Shown: positions 51,621-62,332 of the stretch, piece by piece | Numbering within the stretch: the first letter of the stretch is position 1 | Layout of the letters: each line of letters opens with the position of its first letter | Source of the DNA: Chlorella sorokiniana | Taxonomy: Eukaryota; Chlorophyta; Trebouxiophyceae; Chlorellales; Chlorellaceae | Direction of reading: 5' to 3' | DNA: 64,000 nucleotides | Assembly (NCBI GenBank): GCA_025917655.1 | Contig: CP084613.1 | Span: forward strand, 744,001-808,000 | Position numbers and translations under genes: made by a program | The notes under the pieces: generated by a model | The model's database searches: none | What the model was told of the DNA's origin: nothing | The model's input: only the letters and a program-made list of their open reading frames with translations

Positions 51621-54143
51621 TCAGGGAGGGCCGGCGCCGCCGTCTGCCGCCTCCTCGAGCGCTGGCTTGGGCTGCCAGTGCCGCGCAAACGTCTGGCTGA
51701 CTATGAGCGGGAACAGTATGCTGGCGTCGCCGCACACTTTGACCGGCTGCGCATCCGCTCGGATCTTGCCCCACGACACCGCCTCATCCGGCCGCGCACC
51801 TGCACACAGGGTGCAGCCCCGTGGCGACGCCAGCTCAGCAGACAGCTGATAGCAGGCGGTCCCGGCAACAGCTTAGCCCGCCCCCACCCCGCCCCAGAGC
51901 GCAAGACCGTCCCCCTCTGGCTCACAAGCACCACCGGCAGGCCCGCTGGGGAAGGCGCGCACCGCTGTCGCTGCCGTCAAACTCCTGCGCGGTGTTGACA
52001 AACACCGCAAAGTCGGCTCCGTTCTTCATCAGGTTGGCGTTGCAGATGTGGTGCTTGGGCACGCCTGCGCCCCCAGTGACGCATGGGCCGGGGTCAAGAA
52101 TGTCGTGATATACACGGCATCGGAAGCCTGCTTGCTCCTGGCAGGTGCTGCAGAGCTGTCGAGTGCCCGGGAACGGCGCCCACCCCGCACCTCCCCCAAG
52201 TATGATGGCCCCCGTCTTGCGTGGCGCTGCCTTCATCGCGTGGTCGTTCATCGCACGGATGTCCTGCAGGCGGGTGGGCGAGCAAAGCAGGGGGGGGGCA
52301 CTTCACAGCCAGCACAACACAAACGGGTTGCTGCCCACCCCCACCCCCTCCACATTCAAGACCTCCAGACGCTCGCCACGCTATCTCAGTTTGTCTCCAA
52401 CCGCAGCAGCGCACCTGAATGATGTCCAGCACCAAGCCCGGGTTCTTGTATGAATGGAAGAACAGCATGTCGCCCAGCGAGCCGTCTGTGCGACAGACAA
52501 TGGGAGGCAGACGCAACGTCACAGGGCAGCGGGCGGCGGCAAACAAGAGCGCAGTGCCTCCCTGCTCCCACGTGCCTGGCAGGCCGGGGGCTCACGCCCC
52601 AACCAGCAGACAGCGGCTGCGTGAGGTGCTGGGCTGGCGGCAGGGGCAGCGGGCGGCGGCGCACCTGTTAGGGCAGGGCAGAACACGGGGATGTTGTTGC
52701 GCCAGGCCCAGAAGTAGATCGAGTCGGGGTGGTTGATCTCCCTGCCCAGCCTCGCGATCATCTGCAGCAGGGTGGGCGGGCGACAGCGGCGGCGGCGCTG
52801 GAGCAAGCTGCCCAGCACGCTGCCGGCGCCAGCTTGACTGCCCGCGCAGATCCCCCTCGAGGGCCGCACTAGCAGCTCGCGCGGCCCCATCCCTGCTCAA
52901 GGCAGCGATGCAAGGCTCGCCTTGCTGGGCGTCCACAGCACGCCGTCGCGCTGCTGCTCCTTCAGCATGGCGTCAAAGATGGGGATCACCCAGTCCTCGA
53001 AGCGGCAGTAGTTGGAGTTGGGCACCAGCATGTTGCCAATGCGGTTGAGGCCGCGCCGCCGCAGGTCGGCGCCCTTCAGCTGGAAGTCGCCGACGTAGGT
53101 GGGGGCCATGCACTGCGGCGGGCGAGGCAGAACCACAACGCACCTTAGTTGCGACAGCTGCTTTCCACGCAAGCAATGGCAAAGGTGCATGCATGCGCCA
53201 GCTGGCCCAGCCGAAGCATTTTCGCGCTGTCCCTGGCCCAGCCTGCCCGGCTGGTGGGCCGTGCCGCCGCTGCGCCTTGCCTTGATGTAATCCTCCTCCA
53301 CGCCGCCCGCCGTGGTCACAATGACGTCCACCATGCGGTGCTGCGCAGGCACACAGGCAGCCACAAGCGGGTGAGCAGGGAAGGCGTCGAGGTTGGGCGG
53401 TGCCAGGAACTGAATGGTGCCAGGTACCCGACAAACCTCCTCCTCGGCGCCGCTGGCCTGCACAGCTGCACGGCAAGCTGCGCCGGGTGCACAGCCGCAT
53501 GGCAAGCTGCACCGGGTGCACGGCGGCGCCCTGGCTGCACCCACCGGTCTGCCCCAGGCCCCGCACGCGAGCCCCCGCCGCCGCCCACCTGGACGAGGTA
53601 CCGGATGTGTTCCCGCACCCCCGCCGACACCAGGTTGGACGTGTAGCCCAAGAAGATCTTGCAGCGGGTGGCTGCGCGCTCCGCGGGGTCGGGGTGCTGC
53701 TCGTCGTCAGGCGGCAGCAGCGCCTCATCGCTCAGCCGCCAGCGGATCTGCGCAGCAGCAGCACACCCCGGCAGCAACTTGCAGCAGATGCGCACGACTC
53801 GAAACGGCTGCTTCCCACAGCTGCACCAGCTGCGGGCTGAGAACTGCAGCGGCCAGGGCCAAAGCGCCGCAGGGGATTGGGGCCGGCGGCGGCGCCTCAC
53901 CATGCGGTTGACCTCGGCGATGGCCTGCCCCAGTGCGGTGGCCTGAAGCCCAGTGCGCAGCATCGATTCCATCAGTCCGTCCAAGTCGCAGCCCTGGTTG
54001 AAGTCATAGCCCCGGATCGTGGGCGCATCTTCGGGTAGCTGCTCGCTGGGCACCAGCACTGCCTGCTTGGCGGCAGAAGCGGCGGCGGCAGCAGCGGCGG
54101 CGGCGGCAGCGAGTGAGAACGGGCGGCAGAGCGCGACGCTCAT
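51621..54143 (-). CDS. DHPS: deoxyhypusine synthase
   Basis: Nine exons (53901-54143, 53589-53747, 53281-53340, 52921-53112, 52761-52665 read downward, 52415-52485, 52191-52263, 51963-52064, 51621-51799) sum to 1176 bases and close perfectly, giving 391 residues. Introns 3 and 4 use GC donors (AAG|GC). The enzyme transfers the aminobutyl group of spermidine to one Lys of eIF5A, using NAD. Landmarks: [118 protein letters not shown] and [20 protein letters not shown] followed by the catalytic Lys. The N-terminus has a poly-Ala run. No defect was seen. Confidence 0.95.
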
Positions 54144-55311
54144 GGTCCCAAAGGTAATGCATCACGTGCTTCGTCTAATTCAAAGTTAGCTTTTCTGTTT
54201 CGCAGCAACAAGAAAATCAGGCGAGACGGCGGCGGCACCTGTGCGGCAGTCTCTGGCACCCCGTTAGCCGCGCTTGCAGTCATTTAGATGTATTCAGCTG
54301 ATCTGCTTATGTACGCAAACAAGACCGAGTTTCAACCTAACATGCAGCGCGCATTCGTGCTTTTGCCTCGCGTGTAGCCAACAACTGTGTGTGCAGAAGT
54401 CGCGAATAAAGTGACGGTGCGCAGCGAGGAAATGAATATCTTCCCACGGCGGCCAGATGGCTCCGCAGAGCGGTGGCCCTGATGGTGGTACACCCTGATG
54501 GGAATCGAGTCGCCTTTCATGCGGCTGGGGCCAGTTTCACCCATAAATCTGGGAACTTCTTGGGCTCCGCACCCTTTGGGCATGCCAGATGTCGTAGCAC
54601 ATTGCGCAATGTGGATAACCCACCTCATTCAGAATGCTTGATTTAAGGCCACCGCTGGCGCCCTGCAACCATAACCAGGCATCAGAGTGCGCCACGCAAG
54701 TTAGCTGCTGCATGGGGCCTGCGCTGCCTGTCACGCTCGCAACACCACCTTCGCGCCGGCAAGCTGAGCCTGGGCATTACCCGGCAGCTGCGCAGTCACG
54801 GCTGGAATTGCGGCGGTGGCATGGCGCTCTGTTGCGGCTGAAGCAGTAAGAAAGCATGCAGGGCTTGAGAGCGCTGATGCACGCTGCTGTTGGGAGAGCT
54901 GCGCCAGCAGCCTGAGCACCCATTGTCCTCACTCTGTGGCTGACTGTAGGCGACTGGGGCTGCCGAGCGGCGTGAAGCCCTGGCCAGTCAGCGCCGCCAT
55001 CGGCATGGTTCCAGGCAGTGGTGCTCCTGGGTTGCATCAGGAAGTGTGATGCAGCCGCAGAATGAGGATGGCCTCGGCAGCAATGCCGGCTCCCCTCTTG
55101 TATTGCGGGCCGCCCGCACGTGCGGAAGGGGCGCAGCCACGGCGCGCTCAGCGTCGCCATGCCGGCTAAGCGAGAACCCGCTGCTCGTCCGACGAAAATT
55201 TGTGTCCAAGCGCTTTTCCAAGCTTATCACAGCGCATTTTGTATCATTTCGTTGCGGGGAGAGCATTTTGTTGCAGGCACGCTGTTCTGCAGTTGAAACA
55301 TTGCGTTGCTG
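54144..55311. other. long intergenic stretch, no gene supported
   Basis: This is 1.17 kb between divergent starts. Several open frames of 60-130 codons occur on both strands (for example minus 54332-54628 and minus 54777-55160) but none has domain, signal or repeat features, and GC is lower than in the flanking genes. It probably holds two promoters and possibly an unrecognised small gene or non-coding transcript. Confidence 0.4.
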
Positions 55312-57780
55312 ATGGACATTCTGTATCTCACAGAGCATGAGAAGATCGTCGATGCCGACTACACTGGCAGTAGCAGTGTTGAGCTGCTGCGCGAACTGCA
55401 AGACACCTTGAACCGGCTTAGGGGGCGCTCCACTTCGCCTTGATGGTGAGCATCCTCGTGCCAACGACAATTTGCGTTGCTGGATCACCGATAACAGCTG
55501 CCATGCCTTCCATCAGCGGACACGCCCTGGCTGCCGCCGCCTGACAGCGCTTCTCTGCCTGCCTCTCGCTTCCGAAACACAGGCCTCCCGCAGCGGGCGC
55601 AAGGAGGCCCGGCAGTGGCTCATCAACAGCATCGCAGCGCTGGACATCCAGGATCCCGGCACCCGCCGCCGCCGCTTTGCGCAGTACCTGCCGCAGGGGG
55701 CGTGCCGCGGCGCGGAGCACCGCCCTGTGGGGCAGGCCATGCTGCAGCTGCTGTTTGAGGCGGCGCCTGGCGAGGTGGGCGCCCTGCTGGCGCAGGATGC
55801 GGCCCTGCTGCGCCGCTTCTTCCAGTCTGACCCCAGCGCGCGCCGCTCTGGTTTGGGCACTTCAGGTGCGCGAAAATGGGCGGGAGGGGCGCACGGGCGT
55901 GGAGTAGAGCGGCAGCCCGGTGAAGCAGCGCGCAGCCGCCCGCAACGCCCACAGCCGTCCCAGCAGCCCGCCCGTCCTCACTGCTTGGGCCCTGCTGCTG
56001 CGTGCAGCATGGAGGGCATGCGGCGGTTCCGGTTTGGCGCTTCGGCCCTGGCTCAGTACTCGCTGGCGAACCGCGGCGAGGTGGGGCGCCCCCGCACCCC
56101 AGCGCTCCCCTGCCTCCCTGCTCTGCTGCCGTCGCTCGTGCTCCGCGGCTGCCGCAACAGCTTCCCGGCAGCTGCTTCAGTTTGGTCCCGCCCTGCTGCC
56201 CCACCAAGCCCGCAGGTCTGGCACCTGCTGTCCTGGCGGGGCGGCACTCGCAGGCGCCCGTGGCGGTGGCGCAGCGCCCGCACTACTTCTGTGAGCTGGA
56301 CGTGCCGCGCACGCTGCGCCACCTCATCCGGTGAGCGCACCACGCATCGCTGGAGGTCCGGCCAGCCTCCGCACAGTGCGAGAAGAAAGGGAGCTGTGCC
56401 CGGAGCATGGGACACGGTTGCTGATGGCCAGAGTTGCGCAGCCCCACCGCAGCTGGTGCTGGTGTGCTTGCCCGTGCTGCTGGCCGCAGGGACTGCCCGG
56501 ATTTCTGGAGCAGCCGCGAGATGCGGGACAGCGTGGCGGCCAGCCCAGCGCAGCTGCTGGGGCTGGATCCGGGGTGGTGGAGCAAGGTGGGGAGGGCAGC
56601 GCCGCCTGCGACGGCCCAGCATCGCGTGTCTCTTGTGCACCGTCTCTCTCCCTTGCCTTTCAAGTTCTGCAAGGTTCGCACGTTGTTTGTGCATGCCCAC
56701 CCGCGACCGTGGCCCCTCCCTGCCCGCTGTGCCCGTGGCAGGAGCTGCTGCCTTGGCTCGAAGAGCGGCGCGGCGAGCCTGGCCAGCGCCTGCGCGCCGC
56801 GCTCTGTCGGTGCCTCGAGGCGGGGCCTTGGCGGCAGCACTGCCAGCGCCTGCTGCAGCTGCTCCCCCAGCAGGACCTGCTGGCCTTTGCTGAGGGCTTG
56901 CTGGACAGCAGCAGCCTGCCCAGCCGAGAGGGCGGCAGGGTTGCGGAGGCTGCGGCGGCCCCGGGTGCATGGCTGGTCTTCCGTGGCGCCAGGTGGCAGT
57001 CGCTGGAGCAGCTGGCGCTGGCGTCGGCGCTGGGCTGCAGCCTGCCGCTGCTGCTGCGCCTGCTGCGGGATGAGGAGATGGAGGAGGAGCGGCAGGAGGT
57101 GGCCAGCCTGGTGGGGCGGCTGCTGCGGGCGGAGCTGCCGGCCGAGCAACGCCGCCCTGTCGTGGCTGCGCACTGGCAGCTGCGGAAGCTGCTGCTGCAG
57201 CAGCGTGAGAGGCGGCGCAGGAAGAGCTGCGCATGCTGCTGCTGCTGCACCTCTTTGCTGCAGCCTTCACGGTGCAGCAGCACAGCAGCAGCAGCAGGCG
57301 CGAGGCCGAACAGCTGCAGGAGGTGCTGGCGGCCAGCGGCATCGAGTGCGTCCTGGTCTCAGCTGGCTTTGAGCTACAGAACTGGGACAGCCACCATCGC
57401 CGACGCAGCGCCAAGGGCAAGAAACGGCGGCAAAAGCATGGCAAAAGCAGCAGCAAGAAGAAGCGGCGGCGGCGCCACGGCAGCAGCAGCAGCGAAAGCG
57501 ACCGCGAGGGCAGCAGCAGCAGGAGCGATGGATCTTGCCGCGACGGCACCCCGACCTGTTTGTTGAGCTTGGAGCAGAAGGGGCAGCAGCCGGGGATTCC
57601 AGCCGCCTTGCACCACAGCTTCACTGGCGTTGGCGCCTCAAAGGCAGCGGCGCTGGCAGCCTGGACAGCGGTTGGCAGAAAGGAAGTGGCCTGGAGCTCT
57701 TGGATTTTGTGACCCAGACGGTGGGGGCTGCCTACACAGACTGGCTTCTTGGCTGCCAGCGACATGCGGGCAGCCGGTGA
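55312..57780 (+). CDS. uncharacterised helical protein with Lys/Ser-rich linker
   Basis: I do not recognise the family. Exon 1 (55312-55445) reads MDILYLTEHEKIVDADYTG and on to LHFALM after one base is restored in the G run 55421-55425. Exon 2 (from 55583) has ARQWLINSIAALDIQDPGTR and an amphipathic helical stretch; later exons contain RPHYFCELDVPRTLRHLIR, DFWSSREMRDSVAASPAQLL and a long Leu/Gln/Arg-rich part to about 57230. A basic, Ser-rich segment (57390-57540, with many Lys-Lys, Arg-Arg and Ser runs) could be a nuclear-localisation region. The C-terminus (LELLDFVTQTVGAAYTDWLL) ends at 57780. Several frame breaks between 55850 and 57540 are likely. A truncated copy of its 3' part lies at 59999-60462. 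Confidence 0.55.
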
Positions 57781-58182
57781 GGGCGGGCATGCCATTTGCG
57801 CAAAGCGGCCACAGGTTGCCTGTGCCACGAAGGAGGTGCTGCAATCAATGAACTGCTTTGTAGCATGTTGTAAGATCCGCGAAGTTGAGTGTAATTGAAC
57901 GTGAGCAGTGGTGAGCGATTGTAATGCCAGGTCCAGCTGCAAGATCAGACTCTGCCCACATGCATTCACGCGGGACCCCCTCCTCCTCGGGAGCCCTGTG
58001 GCGGCGGCAGCGGCAGGCGGGCAGAATGCGCGCTGCAGCGTTTGTGTCGCGGCGTTGCCACTTCCTCGGACGTCGCGCAGCTCCATGATGCTCGAATGAA
58101 GCTGAGGTAAGCAGCTGAGTCTGGCTGCGACCTGCCGGGAAGCGGCCCGAATCGTGTCAATCTGCTCTGGCCTTCGGACTGC

Positions 58183-58188
58183 TATAAA
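58183..58188 (+). promoter_or_regulatory. TATA box of Cys-rich gene A
   Basis: TATAAA lies 157 bases upstream of the start codon, in the context GCTATAAAGGCG, and is perfectly conserved in unit B. The following 120 bases are Cys/Pro-codon-free, CA-rich 5' UTR-like sequence. Confidence 0.75.
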
Positions 58189-58339
58189 GGCGTGTGTGCG
58201 TGTGACGTGCTCAATTAACTTCGCTTTTGCCATCTAACAACACACAATCCACGCAACCCGTCCCTCCACGCCATCCAAGCCTTGCATCCAAGCCATCCAC
58301 CCCTTCCCTCCCCTCCGCTCCCCCTCCAGCACATTACCA

Positions 58340-59654
58340 ATGCGCTCTCGTCTCGGCACGTTTGCGCTTGCAGCGGCGCTGCTGCTCGTCCTCATGGCCA
58401 GCGGTGAGTTCTTGCCGCCGCAGCGGTGCCACCTGCTGACAGTGCGTGCACCTGCAAGTCCAGCTTGTTGCAGCGGTGCCGCAAGTCATGGGGTCATGCA
58501 TGTGCACTTTGGCTAGCAGAGAGAGCAACTTGTTGCGTCCCGCCCCTGCCGCTGCACCTCTTGCCCGCTGCTGCTGTGCCCTGTCTGCCAATTGCCACCC
58601 TGCCATCACATACCAGCTGACGGCCCACCCTTCCCTCCTCCCTCCTCTGCAGGTGCCCTTGCCGGGTGTTCCAAAGGCAAGAAGGGCTGCCGCCAGTGCG
58701 CCAACTCGCGTCGGTGCAAGACCTGCGCCAACGGCTGGTCCCTCGCTTCCAACGGCGCCTGCGTGCGCTGCTCCCACAGCTGCAAGCGGTGCAACTGGCG
58801 GTCGCCCAAGAAGTGCACGGCGTGCTACGACGGCTCCTACCTCAAGAACGGCGCCTGCAAGCTGTGCCCCTCCAAGTGCTCCAAGTGCATCCTCTTCAAG
58901 GGCAAGCCCTTCTGCACTAAGTGCCGCAAGGGCTTCAAGCTGAACGGCAGCGGCAAGTGCGTGGTTGTGACCCCGCCGGCCAAGTGCCCGCCGATGGAGC
59001 CGGTGTGGGACTCTGACGCTTACGAGTGGAAGGGCGTGTTTGGCAAGAAGAACGACGGCTCCTGCGTGCCCTGCACCCCGGCGGCAACCACGCCGGCTGG
59101 TGCAAGGCCTGCGATGGCGACGCCCCCTCCATCTGCACCAAGTGAGTGTGGGGGAAGCTGTGCAGGGCAGGGCAGCAGGCATGGTGGCAGCAAAGGGCAC
59201 AGCAGTGGGCATGACAGCGGCAACGGCAGCCCCTGCGCCCCTGCCCGGGTTCCTGCTGCCCTGCTGATTGCGCCGCCCTGCTGTCTGCTCACTGCGCAGG
59301 TGCGAGGACTACAACAACGGCTTCCCTATGTACGTCTCCCAGTTTGGCAACTGCGAGTTTGTGAGTCATGCTGCCGCTTCCGCTGCTGCTGCGCCTCACT
59401 GCTGCTGCTTGCAACTTGTTTTTTGCCGATGCCTGCACAGGCATGCCTGTGTTTTGGTGCCTTGCTGCGTTTACCTATCTCCCGATCCTGACCATCTCTC
59501 TCACTTGCGCATCATTCTCCCCTGGCCCCTGCAGTGCACCGCCCTTCACGGTGGATGCCTGGCCTGCAAGGATGGTAGCGGCCACTGCACGCAGTGCGAC
59601 GAGGCCAACAACTGGTTCCCCGATGGGCAGGGCGGCTGCACCAACCAGCCTTAG
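58340..59654 (+). CDS. secreted Cys-rich protein with furin/GF-receptor-like repeats, copy A
   Basis: Four exons: 58340-58403, 58653-59141, 59300-59360 and 59535-59654. Exon 1 is exactly the signal peptide (MRSRLGTFALAAALLLVLMA). The mature protein of about 220 residues has some 30 Cys in C-x2-C pairs separated by 8-15 residues (CRQCANSRRCKTCANGW, CKLCPSKCSKC, CLACKDGSGHCTQCDEA), the spacing of furin-like/growth-factor-receptor Cys repeats. It is Lys-rich in the first half. It should be secreted or in the cell wall; a partner is unknown. The frame breaks at about 59069-59078: reading on gives an Ala/Pro tail without Cys, while restoring one base gives GWCKACDGDAPSICTK, continues in phase through both remaining exons and closes at 59654. 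The same break is in copy B. Confidence 0.82.
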
Positions 59655-59998
59655 ATATGAGCACCCGCGCCTGACGACCTGCTAGCCTGCTAACAGCTGG
59701 CAGCAGTTAGAGCAGCATGCTGCGGAGTACGATCTGCTCGCATCTCCGCACTCCTCATTTTTCCTGAGTGCCACTCGTGACCATTGCCCTCACTGTCTAT
59801 TTGCTTGGCTGATTTGTATGACCCCACTGATGACCCTTTCTGGCCGCGTTCTGGCCCATGAGAGTATTGTTTCTGTTAGGATGTTAGAAAGTATCGACCG
59901 CAACGGGCGGGTGAAAGTACATGGGACATTGGAACGTGCCGCAGCAGCCGGTGCACGCTTGTAGAGGGGGTCGCCTGGCTGACAACTTTCATGGTTGG
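59655..59998 (+). other. 3' flank of Cys-rich gene A and unit A/B junction
   Basis: This stretch is about 75 percent similar by eye to 62333-62668. It ends with the junction near 59990 where the sequence returns to the interior of the upstream uncharacterised gene. At 59880 it reads TGTTA where copy B has TGTAA. Confidence 0.6.
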
Positions 59999-60462
59999 CG
60001 GGGCCTTGGCGGCAGCACTGCCAGCGCCTGCTGCAGCTGCTCCCCCAGCAGGACCTGCTGGCCTTTGCTGAGGGCTTGCTGGACAGCAGCAGCCTGCCCA
60101 ACCGAGGGGGCGGGGGAATTAGGAGGCTGATGTGGCGCCAGGTGGCAGTCATTGGAGCAGCTGGCGCTGGCGTCGGCGCTGGGCTGCAGCCTGCCGCTGC
60201 TGCTGCGCCTGCTGCGGGATGAGGAGATGGAGGAGGGGCGGTAGGAGGTGGCCAGCCTGGTGGGGCGGCTGCTGCGGGCGGAGCTGCCGGCCGAGCAACG
60301 CCGCCCTGTCGTGGCTGCGCACTGGCAGCTGCGGTGCTGCTGAAGCAGCGTGGAGAGGTGGCAGAACTGGTGTGGAGCTCTTGGATTTTGTGACCCAGGC
60401 GGTGGGGGCTGCCTACAGACTGGCTTCTTGGCAGCCAGCAGCATGTGGGCAGCCGGTGAGGG
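59999..60462 (+). pseudogene. truncated 3' fragment of the uncharacterised gene
   Basis: It matches 56822-57780 but lacks about 30 bases (corresponding to 56940-56975) and about 465 bases (57212-57672), removing the basic linker. The recognisable ends are LLQLLPQQDLLAFAEGLLDS and the ELLDFVT segment. An in-frame TAG at 60242 and the loss of all upstream exons argue against function. It was created as the left edge of unit B. Confidence 0.8.
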
Positions 60463-61019
60463 CGGGCATGCCCTTTGCGCAAAGCAGCCACAGGTGGCAT
60501 GTGCCGCTAAGGAGGTGCTGCAATCAATGAACTGCTTTGTAGCATGTTGTAAGATCCGCAAAGTTGACTGTGATCAAATGCGAGCAGTGATGAGCGATTG
60601 CAATGCCAGGTCCAGCTGCAAGACCAGATCCTGGCCCACATGCATTCAACTTGGACCCCCCTCCTTGGGGAGCCCTGCGGCGCGGCGGCAGCGGCAGGCG
60701 GGCGGAATGCGCGCTGCGACGTTTGTGTCGCGGCGATGCCACTTCCTCGGACGTCGCGCAGCTCCATGATGCTCGAATGAAGCTGAGGTAAGCAGCTGAG
60801 TCTGGCTGCGACCTGCCGGGAAGCGGCCCGAATCGTGTCAATCTGCTCTGGCCTTCGGACTGCTATAAAGGCGTGTGTGCGTGTGACGTGCTCAATTAAC
60901 TTCGCTTTTGCCATCTAACAACACACAATCCACGCAACCCGTCCCTCCACGCCATCCAAGCCTTGCATCAAGCCATCCACCCCTTCCCTCCCCTCCGCTC
61001 CCCCTCCAGCACATTACCA
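60463..61019 (+). other. 5' flank and promoter of Cys-rich gene B
   Basis: It is homologous to 57781-58339. The first 270 bases carry scattered substitutions and small indels relative to unit A. From about 60735 the two are nearly identical, including the 5' UTR; one base is missing near 60970. Confidence 0.65.
60864..60869 (+). promoter_or_regulatory. TATA box of Cys-rich gene B
   Basis: TATAAA in the same context as in unit A (GCTATAAAGGCG), 156 bases upstream of the start codon. Confidence 0.75.
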
Positions 61020-62332
61020 ATGCGCTCTCGTCTCGGCACGTTTGCGCTTGCAGCGGCGCTGCTGCTCGTCCTCATGGCCAGCGGTGAGTTCTTGCCGCCG
61101 CAGCGGTGCCACCTGCTGACAGTGCGTGCACCTGCAAGTCCAGCTTGTTGCAGCGGTGCCGCAAGTCATGGGGTCATGCATGTGCACTTTGGCTAGCAGA
61201 GAGAGCAGCTTGTTGCGTCCCGCCCCTGCCGCTGCACCTCTTGCCCGCTGCTGCTGTGCCCTGTCTGCCAATTGCCACCCTGCCATCACATACCAGCTGA
61301 CGGCCCACCCTTCCCTCCTCCCTCCTCTGCAGGTGCCCTTGCCGGGTGTTCCAAAGGCAAGAAGGGCTGCCGCCAGTGCGCCAACTCGCGTCGGTGCAAG
61401 ACCTGCGCCAACGGCTGGTCCCTCGCTTCCAACGGCGCCTGCGTGCGCTGCTCCCACAGCTGCAAGCGGTGCAACTGGCGGTCGCCCAAGAAGTGCACGG
61501 CGTGCTACGACGGCTCCTACCTCAAGAACGGCGCCTGCAAGCTGTGCCCCTCCAAGTGCTCCAAGTGCATCCTCTTCAAGGGCAAGCCCTTCTGCACTAA
61601 GTGCCGCAAGGGCTTCAAGCTGAACGGCAGCGGCAAGTGCGTGGTTGTGACCCCGCCGGCCAAGTGCCCGCCGATGGAGCCGGTGTGGGACTCTGACGCT
61701 ACGAGTGGAAGGGCGTGTTTGGCAAGAAGAACGACGGCTCCTGCGTGCCCTGCACCCCGGCGGCAACCACGCCGGCTGGTGCAAGGCCTGCGATGGCGAC
61801 GCCCCCTCCATCTGCACCAAGTGAGTGTGGGGGAAGCTGTGCAGGGCAGGGCAGCAGGCATGGTGGCAGCAAAGGGCACAGCAGTGGGCATGACAGCGGC
61901 AACGGCAGCCCCTGCGCCCCTGCCCGGGTTCCTGCTGCCCTGCTGATTGCGCCGCCCTGCTGTCTGCTCACTGCGCAGGTGCGAGGACTACAACAACGGC
62001 TTCCCTATGTACGTCTCCCAGTTTGGCAACTGCGAGTTTGTGAGTCATGCTGCCGCTTCCGCTGCTGCTGTGCCTCACTGCTGCTGCTTGCAACTTGTTT
62101 TTGCCGATGCCTGCACAGGCATGCCTGTGTTTTGGTGCCTTGCTGCGTTTACCTATCTCCCGATCCTGACCATCTCTCTCACTTGCGCATCATTCTCCCC
62201 TGGCCCCTGCAGTGCACCGCCCTTCACGGTGGATGCCTGGCCTGCAAGGATGGTAGCGGCCACTGCACGCAGTGTGACGAGGCCAACAACTGGTTCCCCG
62301 ATGGGCAGGGCGGCTGCACCAACCAGCCTTAG
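61020..62332 (+). CDS. secreted Cys-rich protein, copy B (near-identical tandem duplicate)
   Basis: Exons 61020-61083, 61333-61820, 61979-62039 and 62213-62332 correspond one to one with copy A. The signal-peptide exon and the Cys ladder are the same, and I found only a silent change in the last exon (TGC to TGT at the CTQCDEA motif). Exon 2 is one base shorter: copy A reads GACGCTTACGAG, copy B GACGCTACGAG at about 61699-61702, which throws the frame before FGKKNDGS. Copy B also carries the shared break at about 61748-61757. Two restored bases close the gene at 62332. As written, copy B would lose its last third of Cys; whether this is real or assembly loss must be checked, because near-identical repeats are easily mis-polished. 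Confidence 0.75.

Larger units (their letters stand above)
56822..59990 (+). repeat. tandem segmental duplication, unit A
   Basis: The unit begins inside the 3' part of the uncharacterised gene (GGGGCCTTGGCGGCAGCAC at 56822), runs through the first Cys-rich gene and ends near 59990. Unit B begins with the same string at 59999. The offset between the two Cys-rich start codons is 2680 bases; at the left edge it is about 3178, because unit B has lost about 465 bases plus smaller pieces. Confidence 0.9.

Noticed and set aside
54332-54628. Small minus-strand gene in the long intergenic stretch
   Set aside because: 98 codons without features, no splice context and no similarity that I can recall; not supportable by eye.
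56053-58233. A 726-codon open frame on the minus strand
   Set aside because: It is antisense to the uncharacterised gene and the Cys-rich promoter, has no domain and is the kind of chance frame that high GC produces opposite Ala/Gln/Leu-rich coding sequence.
58334-59212. A 292-codon minus-strand frame opposite Cys-rich gene A (and its partner opposite copy B)
   Set aside because: Shadow of the Cys-codon-rich sense strand; the sense strand has a signal peptide, splice sites and a TATA box.
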